From NCBI GenBank assembly GCA_963809795.1, contig CAWELN010000014.1, positions 253,392-317,391 of the forward strand: a stretch of 64,000 bases of DNA. The letters are read 5' to 3'. This DNA comes from DASUAS01 sp963809795 (GTDB taxonomy: Bacteria; Actinomycetota; Acidimicrobiia; IMCC26256; DASPTH01). Numbering within the stretch: position 1 is the stretch's first letter; each line of letters begins with the position of its first letter. A program made the translations under genes and the position numbers. The notes under the pieces are model-generated. The model searched no databases. It was not told where the DNA came from and saw nothing but the letters and a program-made list of their open reading frames with translations. Positions 35,549 through 43,883 of this stretch are shown one piece after another.

Positions 35549-36375
35549 GCACCGCCCAGGTCACGTTCGACATCCGCCCGCGGACCGCGCCCGACGTCGC
35601 CCGAGCCCGCCCGGCCGGCGCGATCCACGACGTCCTCGCCATCGCCGGCCGTTCGCTGCGGGCGGTGCCGCGCGACCTCGAGGCCATCCTGCCGCCGGTG
35701 TTCATCGCCTTCTTCTTCTTCATCGTGAACATCGGCACGCTGAAGAACCTCACCCAGAACAACATCGCGGGGTTCGACTACACCGCATTCGAGATGGCGA
35801 CCGCCGTGCTGCTCGGCGTCACCGGCGTGTCGCGGGCACAGGCCCTCGTGGTCGACGTGCAGAACGGCTACTTCGACCGGTTGCTGCTCACCCCGGTGCG
35901 GCGCAGCGCGATCCTGATCGGGCACATGGTGGCCGACGTCGCGGTGTCGGCGACCCTGTGCGTGCCGATCATCGGGTTGGCGTTCGCACTGGGCATCGAC
36001 TTCCACGCCGGAGCGCTCGGGGTGCTGATGTTCATCGCCATCGCGTCGCTCTGGAGCCTCGCGTTCGCCGGCTTCGGGTACGCGATCGCGCTGAAGACGG
36101 GGAATCCCGCCGCGGTGAACTCGAGCTTCCTGCTGTTCTTCCCCTTCCTGTTCCTCACCTCGTCGTACGTGCCGCGCGACCAACTGAGCGGTTGGCTCGA
36201 CACGGTGGCGGGGTGGAACCCGGTCACCTACCTGCTCGAGGGCCTGCGCTCGCTGGCCCTCAGCGGCTGGCACTGGGACGACCTCGGCAAGGCCGCCGTG
36301 GCCCTGCTGGTGGTGTTCCTGGTCAGCTTCTCGCTCTGCTTCGCCGCGCTCCGCTCCCGTGTGAACCAGCGCTGA
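35545..36375 (+). CDS. ABC-2 type permease (DrrB-like)
   Basis: A 276-aa membrane protein with six hydrophobic segments (for example PPVFIAFFFFIVNIG, FLLFFPFLFLTSSYVPRDQ, AAVALLVVFLVSFSLCFAAL) and the ABC-2 signature region around GWNPVTYLLEGLR. It forms the membrane half of the exporter with the preceding ATPase. The transported compound is unknown; DrrAB relatives export drugs, lipids or glycolipids. ATG 35545 is fixed by the 4-base overlap. Confidence 0.92.
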   Translation: MSTAQVTFDIRPRTAPDVARARPAGAIHDVLAIAGRSLRAVPRDLEAILPPVFIAFFFFIVNIGTLKNLTQNNIAGFDYTAFEMATAVLLGVTGVSRAQALVVDVQNGYFDRLLLTPVRRSAILIGHMVADVAVSATLCVPIIGLAFALGIDFHAGALGVLMFIAIASLWSLAFAGFGYAIALKTGNPAAVNSSFLLFFPFLFLTSSYVPRDQLSGWLDTVAGWNPVTYLLEGLRSLALSGWHWDDLGKAAVALLVVFLVSFSLCFAALRSRVNQR

Positions 36376-36513
36376 ACCGAGCACGGACGGGCGAGAGGTT
36401 CTCCGTCGCTGTCTCTCAAGATGGCCTGCCCGCGGGCCGATCCTCCACTGACCGGAAGTCGAGCCGGCAGGGCGCGACCGGGATCTGGAGGACCGACCCA
36501 TGGGCGGGACGTC

Positions 36514-37716
36514 ATGAGCAGGTTGGTGCTCGCGACTGCAAGCACCGACCTCGAGCAGCGCGTACGAGACGCGTTCGACGGCGAGCTCAGCGGCCCGTTG
36601 CGGTACTGGCGCGACGACATGCTCGCCGACCCCTGCGACGCGGTCCGGGAGCTCGCCGGGCGTGGCGTCGAGGTCGTCGCACTCGGGCCCGACGTCCCCA
36701 AGGCCGAGGCGCTGGCGCTCGCCAGCGCGTTCGACCACGACCGGCCCGACATCAGCGTCCTGATCATCGCGCCGCCGTCGACCGAGCTCCTGCAATCGGC
36801 GCTCCGCGCCGGGGCGCGCGACGTCATCGCGCCCGACATGGCGCCGGCCGACCTCCGCACGGCCATCGAGCTCGCCTTCGACACCGCAACCCACCGCCGA
36901 CGGGTGTTCGACAACGACGAGAACGGCTTCGGCGACGGCGACCGCAGCCGCGTGATCATGGCGCTGTGCCCGAAGGGCGGCGCCGGCAAGACGACCGTGT
37001 CGACCAACCTCGCACTGGCGTTGGGACAGGTCGCGCCGGGTGAGGTCGTGATCCTCGACCTCGATCTGCAGTTCGGCGACGTGGCCAGCGCACTCGGCCT
37101 CCGGCCCGACCTGACCTTCGCCGACGCGGTGCGGTCGCTCGAGTCGGTCGACGCGACCAGCCTCAAAGCGCATCTGACCGTCCATCCGCACGACGACCTG
37201 TTCGTGCTGTGCGCGCCCGCGACCCCCACCGAGGCCGACGACATCACCATCGAGCAGGTCGAGCGAGTGCTCGAACTGCTCACGCAGTCGTTCAAGTACG
37301 TCGTGATCGACACGGCGTCGGGACTCGACGAGAACACGCTGGCGTCACTCGAGTACGCCACCGACCTCCTCCTGATCTCGGCGACCGACATCCCGAGCAT
37401 CCGGGCCACGGTGAAGGAGATCGAAGCGCTCCGCGTGATCGGCAAGCCACAGCACCTCTGGCACTTCGTGCTCAACCGGGCTGACGCCCGCACGGGCCTG
37501 ACCATCCCCGCCATCGAGCGGACCGTGGGCATCAACGTCGACGTCGCCATCCCGAGCTCCCGCTCGGTCCCCGTGTCCCTGAACGAGGGAGAGCCGATCG
37601 TGCTGTCCGACCCGCGGTCAGCGGTGTCGCTGGCGATGCTGCAGCTCGTGCGACGCGTGGCGCCCCAGTCGACCCCGGCCGACACCCGGCCCTCCGGCCT
37701 CTTCCGCAGGCGGTGA
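36514..37716 (+). CDS. TadZ/CpaE-type pilus localisation ATPase
   Basis: A 400-aa protein with an N-terminal receiver-like domain (about 1-125, SVLIIAPPSTELLQSALRAGARDVI) and a MinD/ParA ATPase domain with deviant Walker A CPKGGAGKTTVSTNLA, DLDLQFGDVASALGL and VLNRADARTG. TadZ positions the tight-adherence (Flp) pilus machine at the pole. ATG 36514 is supported by GGAGGACC upstream. It is followed 4 bp later by the TadA ATPase gene. tadB, tadC and flp are absent downstream. Confidence 0.9.
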   Translation: MSRLVLATASTDLEQRVRDAFDGELSGPLRYWRDDMLADPCDAVRELAGRGVEVVALGPDVPKAEALALASAFDHDRPDISVLIIAPPSTELLQSALRAGARDVIAPDMAPADLRTAIELAFDTATHRRRVFDNDENGFGDGDRSRVIMALCPKGGAGKTTVSTNLALALGQVAPGEVVILDLDLQFGDVASALGLRPDLTFADAVRSLESVDATSLKAHLTVHPHDDLFVLCAPATPTEADDITIEQVERVLELLTQSFKYVVIDTASGLDENTLASLEYATDLLLISATDIPSIRATVKEIEALRVIGKPQHLWHFVLNRADARTGLTIPAIERTVGINVDVAIPSSRSVPVSLNEGEPIVLSDPRSAVSLAMLQLVRRVAPQSTPADTRPSGLFRRR

Positions 37717-37720
37717 CACC

Positions 37721-39100
37721 ATGAAGCTCAGCGAGCGCATGAAGCAGCGCGAGACGGCGGGGGACGAGACGCCCTCGTTCGGCACCGTCTCGACCCGGGC
37801 GGCCGAGACCGCCGAAGCCAAGGGCGTGCTGTCGGCGGACCCGGTCAGCCAATTGAAGCGCCGCGCGCAGGAGGCGCTGATCCGGCGGATGGGTCCCGCG
37901 CTGTGGGAGCCGACGAGCTCCGCGACCCAGCTCGACGCGCAGGTCGTGCGCGAGCTGAGCGTCGTCCTGAAGGAGGAGAAGATCCCGCTCAACGATGCCG
38001 AGCGCGAGCAACTCGTCGGCGAGATCGTCGACCAGGCGCTCGGCTACGGACCGATCGAGCGGTACCTCCAAGACCCGACGATCAGCGAGGTGATGGTCAA
38101 CGGGCTCGACGGCGTGTACATCGAGCGCGACGGGAAGATCGAGGAGACCGACGGTCGGTTCTTCTCCGAGGCGCACGTGCTCCGGGTGATCGACCGCATC
38201 GTGGCGCCGCTCGGCCGCCGGATCGACGAGTCGTCTCCCATGGTCGACGCCCGCCTCCCCGACGGTTCACGGGTCAATGCCGTGATCGCACCGCTCGCCA
38301 TCGATGGCCCTCAGCTCACCATCCGCAAGTTCACCCAGCGGGTGCTGACCCTCGAGGACCTCGTGCGGCTCGGGACCCTCACCAACCAGGTCGGCGACTT
38401 CCTCGCCGCCTGCGTCACCGGCCGCATGAACATCCTCATCAGCGGCGGCACCGGCACCGGCAAGACCACGTTGCTCAACGTGTTGTCGTCGATGATCCCC
38501 GCCAACGAGCGCATCGTGACCATCGAGGACGCCGCCGAGCTGCGGCTCCAGCAGCGCCACGTGATCCGGCTCGAGAGCCGGCCCGCCAACATCGAGGGGA
38601 AGGGTGAGGTACGGACGCGTGACCTGCTGCGCAATGCGCTGCGAATGCGGCCCGACCGCATCGTGGTGGGCGAGGTTCGGGGCGCCGAGGCGCTCGACAT
38701 GCTGCAGGCCATGAACACGGGCCACGACGGGTCGCTCTCGACGTTGCACGCCAACTCACCTCGCGACGCGCTCGCGCGGGTGGAGACCATGGTCCTGATG
38801 GCCGGGTTCGACCTCCCGGTGCGAGCCATCCGCGAGCAGGCGGCATCGGCGATCGACCTCCTCGTGCACATCGCGCGCGGGCGCGACGGGGTCCGACGAG
38901 TGGCCCGCGTGGCCGCGGTCGACGGGATGGAAGGCGAGACCGTCACCCTCTCCGACATCTTCCGCTTCGAGGCCGAGCCTGGGAGCGACGGGGCGGTCGG
39001 CGGGCGACTCCGCGCCACCGGGGTGCGCCCGAAGCTGGCCGAACGGCTGCACGACGCCGGTGTTTCGCTCCCGAGCGACATCTTCGGCGACGCCCGGTAA
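37721..39100 (+). CDS. TadA/CpaF family secretion ATPase
   Basis: A 459-aa hexameric ATPase powering Flp pilus assembly or type II/IV secretion. Marks are a helical N-terminal region, GYGPIERYLQDPTISEVMVNG, Walker A SGGTGTGKTTLL, the Asp box EDAAELRLQQRHVIRLESRP (20 residues), Walker B RIVVGEVRG and GSLSTLHANSP. Normal length. Together with the upstream TadZ it makes a two-gene unit; the next gene is on the opposite strand, so inner-membrane and pilin partners must be elsewhere or missing. Confidence 0.93.
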   Translation: MKLSERMKQRETAGDETPSFGTVSTRAAETAEAKGVLSADPVSQLKRRAQEALIRRMGPALWEPTSSATQLDAQVVRELSVVLKEEKIPLNDAEREQLVGEIVDQALGYGPIERYLQDPTISEVMVNGLDGVYIERDGKIEETDGRFFSEAHVLRVIDRIVAPLGRRIDESSPMVDARLPDGSRVNAVIAPLAIDGPQLTIRKFTQRVLTLEDLVRLGTLTNQVGDFLAACVTGRMNILISGGTGTGKTTLLNVLSSMIPANERIVTIEDAAELRLQQRHVIRLESRPANIEGKGEVRTRDLLRNALRMRPDRIVVGEVRGAEALDMLQAMNTGHDGSLSTLHANSPRDALARVETMVLMAGFDLPVRAIREQAASAIDLLVHIARGRDGVRRVARVAAVDGMEGETVTLSDIFRFEAEPGSDGAVGGRLRATGVRPKLAERLHDAGVSLPSDIFGDAR

Positions 39101-39112
39101 CGCGGCCTCCGG

Positions 39113-40726
39113 TCAGCCCCCGGCCGGCACCGAGATCGCGGCCACGTCGAGCGTGGCCGGCGCCCCCGCCGGTCGCGCGGGCGCGCTCGCGGCGCGGACG
39201 AGGTTCCGTTGCTTCACCGGCACCGGTGTCTGCTTGTACGGCAGGCCGGGTGGGTTCTTCGACGTGTCGAGGAACTGCCCGATGTCGAGGGCGCCGGCCG
39301 TGAGGTCGCCGGCGCCCGCGCCGGTGCACGGCATCGCCCGTTCGATGTCGGCGGGCGCCGACGTCGTGAACCGGTTGGCCGAGAAGCAGTTGCCGTCGTT
39401 CGCGCTCGGGAGGATCACGGCGAGGTCGGCGAGGCCCGATCCCTGCACCACGTTGTGGGTGACCTGGTTCCCGGTCGCCGACGTCGGGACGGCCTGGAGC
39501 CCGACACTCGGGGCCAGCGCGATCCCCACCTTGGCGTTGTCGACGACGCGGTTCTTCGTGATCGTGTTCCCGATCCCGCCCGCGATCACGATCCCGCCGC
39601 CGAGCGCGGCGTCGAAGGCCTCGTCCCCCGATCGTGCGGCGCGCTCGTCGCCGTTGGCGTCGACCACGTTGCCGGCGATCGTCGCCAAGGTCTGCGGCGC
39701 CAGCTCTTCACCGTCGAAGCTGTTGGGCGCGACGCCGGTCCGGTTGCGGGACCACACCGAGTTCACGATGAAGAGGTCACCCGACGAATTCGAGCCCGAG
39801 TAGCCGACCTGGTTGTACTCGGACACGACATCGGTGATGACCGCGTGACACGGGTTGCACTGCCCGATGTAGAAGCCGGAGTCGGGGCTGCCCGACGCGT
39901 ACGAGTGGTCGAACTGCCCGTACTGGGAGTCGTACGCGTAGATGCCGTAGTCGCCGTTGCGGTACGCGGTGAGGTACGAGCCCCGGTAGCCGAGGACGCC
40001 GCTCCAGAAGACCCCGTTCTCGGTGTAGTTGCGGGTGGTGAGGTTCTCCACCGCGACACCGTCGGCGCCCGCCACGAACACACCGTTGGCACGCCGGAAC
40101 TCGCCGTCGAGGATCGTACGGTTCCGGTCGACGCCGCGGAGCACGATGCCGGCGGTGGCGATCTCGACGCTCTCCCGGTACACCCCCGGCGACACGAGGA
40201 CCAGGTCGCCCGCCTTGGCGCGGTCGACGCCCGCCTGGATCGTCTTGGCGTCGCCGGGAACGCGAATGGTGCGACCCGTCGCCTCGAAGGTGGGCGGCTC
40301 GTGGTCTCCGCCGCCCACCGACGGCAGCGGGGTGGCGGCCGCGGCGTCGCCGATCCCGAGCTCGGCGTGCTGGCCGCTCGTCGGCGTCCCGTGCAGCGTG
40401 CAGTAGTACGCGAACGTGCCCGCGTCCGCGAACGTGCGCACGTACGACCTGCCCGGCTTCAGGTTCCCGCTCCCGCGCCGCGCGCTCCCGGTGCTCGGGG
40501 TGACGTTGTGCGTGTTGCGCCCGTCGTTCACCCACCGCACCGTGGTGCCCGCGGGAACGTTCAGGCTCGCGGGGACGAACGTGTTGTCGCGGATGTGGAC
40601 CGTCACCACGTCCTGGACGGCGGCGACGCGCGCCGACGCCGTCGGTCCCGCGGCGATCATCCCGGTGGTCACGAGCAGGAGTGCGAGGCCCCCCACGGCC
40701 AGCCGGCCGCGTCGCACACCCGTCAT
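39113..40726 (-). CDS. Secreted cupredoxin plus parallel beta-helix protein
   Basis: A 537-aa protein. A signal peptide (about 1-33, LAVGGLALLLVTTGMIAAGPTASA) precedes a plastocyanin-like domain (about 40-130). The blue-copper ligands are suggested by NTHN, and by YYCTLHGTPTSGQH with its Cys and two His. The rest (about 150-480) is a right-handed parallel beta-helix with NosD/PbH1-type repeats (IVLRGVDRNRTILDG, GVAVENLTTRNYTENGV). It acts outside the cell, perhaps on polysaccharide or as a copper-linked surface protein. The ATG overlaps the pepA stop (ATGA). Confidence 0.85.
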   Translation of the reverse strand: MTGVRRGRLAVGGLALLLVTTGMIAAGPTASARVAAVQDVVTVHIRDNTFVPASLNVPAGTTVRWVNDGRNTHNVTPSTGSARRGSGNLKPGRSYVRTFADAGTFAYYCTLHGTPTSGQHAELGIGDAAAATPLPSVGGGDHEPPTFEATGRTIRVPGDAKTIQAGVDRAKAGDLVLVSPGVYRESVEIATAGIVLRGVDRNRTILDGEFRRANGVFVAGADGVAVENLTTRNYTENGVFWSGVLGYRGSYLTAYRNGDYGIYAYDSQYGQFDHSYASGSPDSGFYIGQCNPCHAVITDVVSEYNQVGYSGSNSSGDLFIVNSVWSRNRTGVAPNSFDGEELAPQTLATIAGNVVDANGDERAARSGDEAFDAALGGGIVIAGGIGNTITKNRVVDNAKVGIALAPSVGLQAVPTSATGNQVTHNVVQGSGLADLAVILPSANDGNCFSANRFTTSAPADIERAMPCTGAGAGDLTAGALDIGQFLDTSKNPPGLPYKQTPVPVKQRNLVRAASAPARPAGAPATLDVAAISVPAGG

Positions 40727-42258
40727 CGGCGCCGGCGGCCGTTCGTCACCTTCACCGTGCCCTCTCCCGCGGCCACGGGCGGCTCGAAGGCACGCGCCAG
40801 CTCCACCAGCGTGCGCACCCCGAACCCGGTGCCGCCCTTGGTGAGGTAGCCGTCGTCGGCGTTGGCGCGGGCAGGCCCGGCGATGTCGAGGTGCACCCAG
40901 GGCGCGCCGTCGACGAACTCCTGGAGGAACAGACCCGCGGTGAGCGCGCCGCCGTAGCTGCCGCCGATGTTCTTCATGTCGGCGACCTCGGATTCCAGCT
41001 GCTTGCGGTACTCGGGCGGCAGCGGCAGGTGCCACACGGGCTCGCCGGCGCGGTCGGCGGCGCCCTGCACCTGCTCGACCCACGCCTCGTCGTTGCCCAT
41101 GAGCCCGGCGATCTTGTCGCCGAGCGCGACCATGCACGCGCCGGTGAGCGTCGCCAGGTCGATCACCGCGGCGGGCCGGTCCTCCGACGCCAGCGAGAGG
41201 GCGTCGGCCAGGATCAGGCGGCCTTCGGCATCGGTGTTGAGCACCTCCACCGTCTTGCCGTTGCGGATCGTCAAGACGTCGCCGGGGCGGATGGCGGTGC
41301 CGCTCGGCATGTTCTCCACCAGCGGCACGTACCCGGTCACCCGCGTCTTCACGCCGAGGTCGGCGAGGGTCGACATCGCCGCGATGACGGCCGCGCCGCC
41401 CGACATGTCGGTCTTCATCGTCTCCATCCCGCCGGCCGTCTTGAGCGACAGGCCACCGGAGTCGAAGACCACGCCCTTGCCCACCAGCGCCAGTGCCTTC
41501 CCGCGCGCGCCGGACGGCGCGTAGGTCATCTTCAGGAAACGGGGTGTCTGCTCCGATCCCTGGCCCACGCCCAGCACGCCACCGAGGCGCTGCGCCTCGA
41601 GTTGCTTCACGTCGAGCACCTGCACGCTGACGCCGCGGTTGCGCAGCAGCTTGCGCGCCGCGGCGACCATGTCGGCCGGTGACTTCTCCTTCGACGGCGT
41701 GTTCACCATGTCGCGTGCCCACGTGACCGCGTCACCGACGGTCGCGCCGCGGTTCACCGCGTTGCGCACCGCCGTGCCGCCCTCCGCGATCAACGTCACC
41801 TTCTTGAGCTTGCTCGGCGACGCGTCACCCTTGTACTCGAGGTACTGGTAGGAGCCGAGCACCATGCCCTCGGCGACGGCCTGGGCGGCGTCGGTGACGT
41901 CGACGCCCGGTGCCGCGGTCGCGAGGGTGGTGGCGACCGATGCCGCCTTGCTCGCGCGGCGCGCGATCGCCGCCGCGGCGCGGCGGATGCCGTCGATGGT
42001 GAGGTCGTCGGGGTCGCCGATGCCCACGAGGACCGCGGCCTTCGCCTTGAGACGTCCCGCGGTCGGGACGGCCAGCGTCTCGCCCAGCCTCCCCTCGAAG
42101 CCGGCCTCCGCGAGGAAGGTGGCGAGGCGGCCGTCGAGCGCGGCGTCGATCGCGTCGGCACCGGGGCCGAGCGCGCCGCCCTTGCCCACGGGGACCGCCA
42201 GGAGCTCGGCGCCGACGCGGTCGGCGGGGGTGGTGACGACGGTGAACGAGAGGGCCAC
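40723..42258 (-). CDS. pepA: Leucyl aminopeptidase (M17)
   Basis: A cytoplasmic hexameric dimetal aminopeptidase. The 511-aa protein has metal and catalytic residues in VGKGVVFDSGGLSLKTAGGM (Lys, Asp), MKTDMSGGAAV (Asp) and the family signature NTDAEGRLILADAL (Asp, Glu, catalytic Arg). The start is GTG 42258 preceded by CCGGAGCGAATC. The length and domain order (macro-like N-terminal domain, catalytic C-terminal domain) are typical. It is translationally coupled to the downstream cupredoxin/beta-helix gene. Confidence 0.95.
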   Translation of the reverse strand: MALSFTVVTTPADRVGAELLAVPVGKGGALGPGADAIDAALDGRLATFLAEAGFEGRLGETLAVPTAGRLKAKAAVLVGIGDPDDLTIDGIRRAAAAIARRASKAASVATTLATAAPGVDVTDAAQAVAEGMVLGSYQYLEYKGDASPSKLKKVTLIAEGGTAVRNAVNRGATVGDAVTWARDMVNTPSKEKSPADMVAAARKLLRNRGVSVQVLDVKQLEAQRLGGVLGVGQGSEQTPRFLKMTYAPSGARGKALALVGKGVVFDSGGLSLKTAGGMETMKTDMSGGAAVIAAMSTLADLGVKTRVTGYVPLVENMPSGTAIRPGDVLTIRNGKTVEVLNTDAEGRLILADALSLASEDRPAAVIDLATLTGACMVALGDKIAGLMGNDEAWVEQVQGAADRAGEPVWHLPLPPEYRKQLESEVADMKNIGGSYGGALTAGLFLQEFVDGAPWVHLDIAGPARANADDGYLTKGGTGFGVRTLVELARAFEPPVAAGEGTVKVTNGRRRR

Positions 42259-42304
42259 GATTCGCTCCGGTGGTGTCGGGGGATGGTGCAGGGGGGACGG
42301 GTGG

Positions 42305-42865
42305 TCAGGGGTGGTCGGTGCGGACGGGCCGGAAGGTCCCTTCCTGCCACCGTGCGAGCGTATAGAGGAGGTCGGCGAGGCGGTTGAGGTAGGGGACGAC
42401 CTGGCTGCCGTCGAGCCAGCCCTCGTGGGTGGCGGCGACCGCCCGACGCTCGGCCCGCCGCGCGACGGCGCGGGCCACGTCGAGGGCGGCGGCCACCCGG
42501 TTCTCTCCGGGGAGCACGAATTCCGTGGGCGGTTCGTACCGCGTGGTCACGTCGTCGATCACCGGCTCCAACGCGTCGACCATCGCCCCGGTCGTGAGCG
42601 AGACGCCGGGCTGCAGCTTCGAGCGGTTCTCCGGCGCGGTGGCCAGCTCGGCCCCGACCACGAAGAGCTCGCGCTGGAGACGGATGAGCAGGTCGTCGAG
42701 CTCCGAGCCGCGCTCGGTGTCGGCACGGGCGAGCCCGAGCAGCGACACCGTCTCGTCGACCGCGCCGTAGGCGTCGGGTCCGGACGAGTCCTTGCCGACC
42801 CGTCCGCCGTAGAGCAGTCCGGTGCTCCCGTCGTCGCCCTTGCGCGTGTAGATCTTCGGAGCCAT
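42305..42865 (-). CDS. PduO-type cob(I)alamin adenosyltransferase
   Basis: Makes adenosylcobalamin from cob(I)alamin and ATP. The 186-aa protein has the N-terminal ATP-binding signature IYTRKGDDGSTGLLYGGRV, LGLARADTE, the helix with VARRAERRAV and the YLNRLADLLYTLAR C-terminus, all diagnostic of the PduO/MMAB class. It supplies the cofactor for the methylmalonyl-CoA mutase at 21773. The ATG at 42865 has TAGACT 9 nt upstream. It is 46 bp upstream of pepA on the same strand. Confidence 0.94.
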   Translation of the reverse strand: MAPKIYTRKGDDGSTGLLYGGRVGKDSSGPDAYGAVDETVSLLGLARADTERGSELDDLLIRLQRELFVVGAELATAPENRSKLQPGVSLTTGAMVDALEPVIDDVTTRYEPPTEFVLPGENRVAAALDVARAVARRAERRAVAATHEGWLDGSQVVPYLNRLADLLYTLARWQEGTFRPVRTDHP

Positions 42866-42874
42866 CTGCGTCGG

Positions 42875-42880
42875 AGTCTA
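42875..42880 (-). promoter_or_regulatory. -10 box for the adenosyltransferase gene
   Basis: TAGACT on the minus strand, 9 nt before the ATG. Confidence 0.45.
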
Positions 42881-42938
42881 CGACCGGGGGTGCTGCAGCC
42901 ATGTGGGCAGTGGCGGGTCCGGAGCGGGCGGGGTTCGG

Positions 42939-42944
42939 TAGCCT
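42939..42944 (+). promoter_or_regulatory. -10 box for the DPA operon (leaderless)
   Basis: TAGCCT. It is 6 nt before the second of two adjacent ATGs (42951), which favours that start over 42948. Confidence 0.5.
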
Positions 42945-42950
42945 TGCATG

Positions 42951-43883
42951 ATGTCCGCGGCAGCCGATCCGTCCCGCGCCACCCCGCCGACGGACCCGGA
43001 GGTGCACCGTTCCTCGACGCTGAAGGCCGTCATCCGCACCGCGCGCCCCAAGCAGTGGACGAAGAACGTGCTGGTGTTCGCGGCGCCGGCGGCGGCGGGC
43101 GTGCTCGACCAGCGCGACGCCCTCCTGCAGACGCTGGTGGCGTTCGTCGGCTTCTGCCTCGCGGCCAGCGGCACCTACTTCCTGAACGACGCCAACGACG
43201 CCGAGGCGGACCGCTTGCATCCCACCAAGCGGCTGCGACCGATCGCGGCCGGCGACCTCGACATCCGTACCGCGCGGGTGATCGCGGTCGTGCTGATCCT
43301 GCTGTCGCTCGCCGTCACCGCACCGATCAACGACTTCAAGCTCATGGGCGTCGTCGCCGGCTACGTGCTCGTGACGCTCTCGTACACCTACTGGTTGAAG
43401 TACGAGCCGGTGATCGATCTCGCCGCGGTCGCCGCCGGCTTCGTGTTCCGCGCCATCGCGGGCGGTGTCGCCACCAACGTGCCGCTGTCGGACTGGTTCC
43501 TCATCGTCGCCGGCGCAGGCTCCCTCTTCATCGTCACCGGGAAGCGGCATGCGGAGCAGGTCGAGCTCGGGTCCGACTCGCTCGAGCACCGGCGCACGCT
43601 CGGCGAGTACTCGACCGCGTTCCTCGGCTACGTGCGCGCGGTCGCATCCGGGGTGATGATCACCGCGTACTGCCTGTGGGCGTTCGAGAACGCGGCCAAG
43701 ACCGGCGACGAGACGTGGTTCCGGCTCTCGATCGTGCCGTTCGTGATCGCGGTGCTGCGCTACGCGTTGGTCGTCGACCAGGGCGGTGGCGGCGCGCCCG
43801 AAGAGGTGGTGCTGTCCGACCGGGTGCTGCAGATCGTCGGGGTGATCTGGGCGATCCTCTTCGCGATCGGCGTCCGTGGCTGA
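42951..43883 (+). CDS. Decaprenyl-phosphate phosphoribosyltransferase (UbiA family)
   Basis: First step of decaprenyl-phosphoryl-arabinose (DPA) synthesis: transfers ribose 5-phosphate from PRPP to decaprenyl phosphate in the membrane. The 310-aa protein has about eight transmembrane helices, the UbiA Asp-rich motif NDANDAEADRLHPTKRLRPI (20 residues), and a second motif around YWLKYEPVIDL. The match to the actinobacterial DPPR synthase class is supported by the DprE1 and DprE2 genes that follow (8-base overlap with dprE1). Confidence 0.92.
   Translation: MSAAADPSRATPPTDPEVHRSSTLKAVIRTARPKQWTKNVLVFAAPAAAGVLDQRDALLQTLVAFVGFCLAASGTYFLNDANDAEADRLHPTKRLRPIAAGDLDIRTARVIAVVLILLSLAVTAPINDFKLMGVVAGYVLVTLSYTYWLKYEPVIDLAAVAAGFVFRAIAGGVATNVPLSDWFLIVAGAGSLFIVTGKRHAEQVELGSDSLEHRRTLGEYSTAFLGYVRAVASGVMITAYCLWAFENAAKTGDETWFRLSIVPFVIAVLRYALVVDQGGGGAPEEVVLSDRVLQIVGVIWAILFAIGVRG

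Noticed and set aside
38943..39329. Arg-rich minus-strand ORF overlapping the tadA end
   Set aside because: Shadow frame of tadA and the cupredoxin gene with no start signal and no conserved residues.
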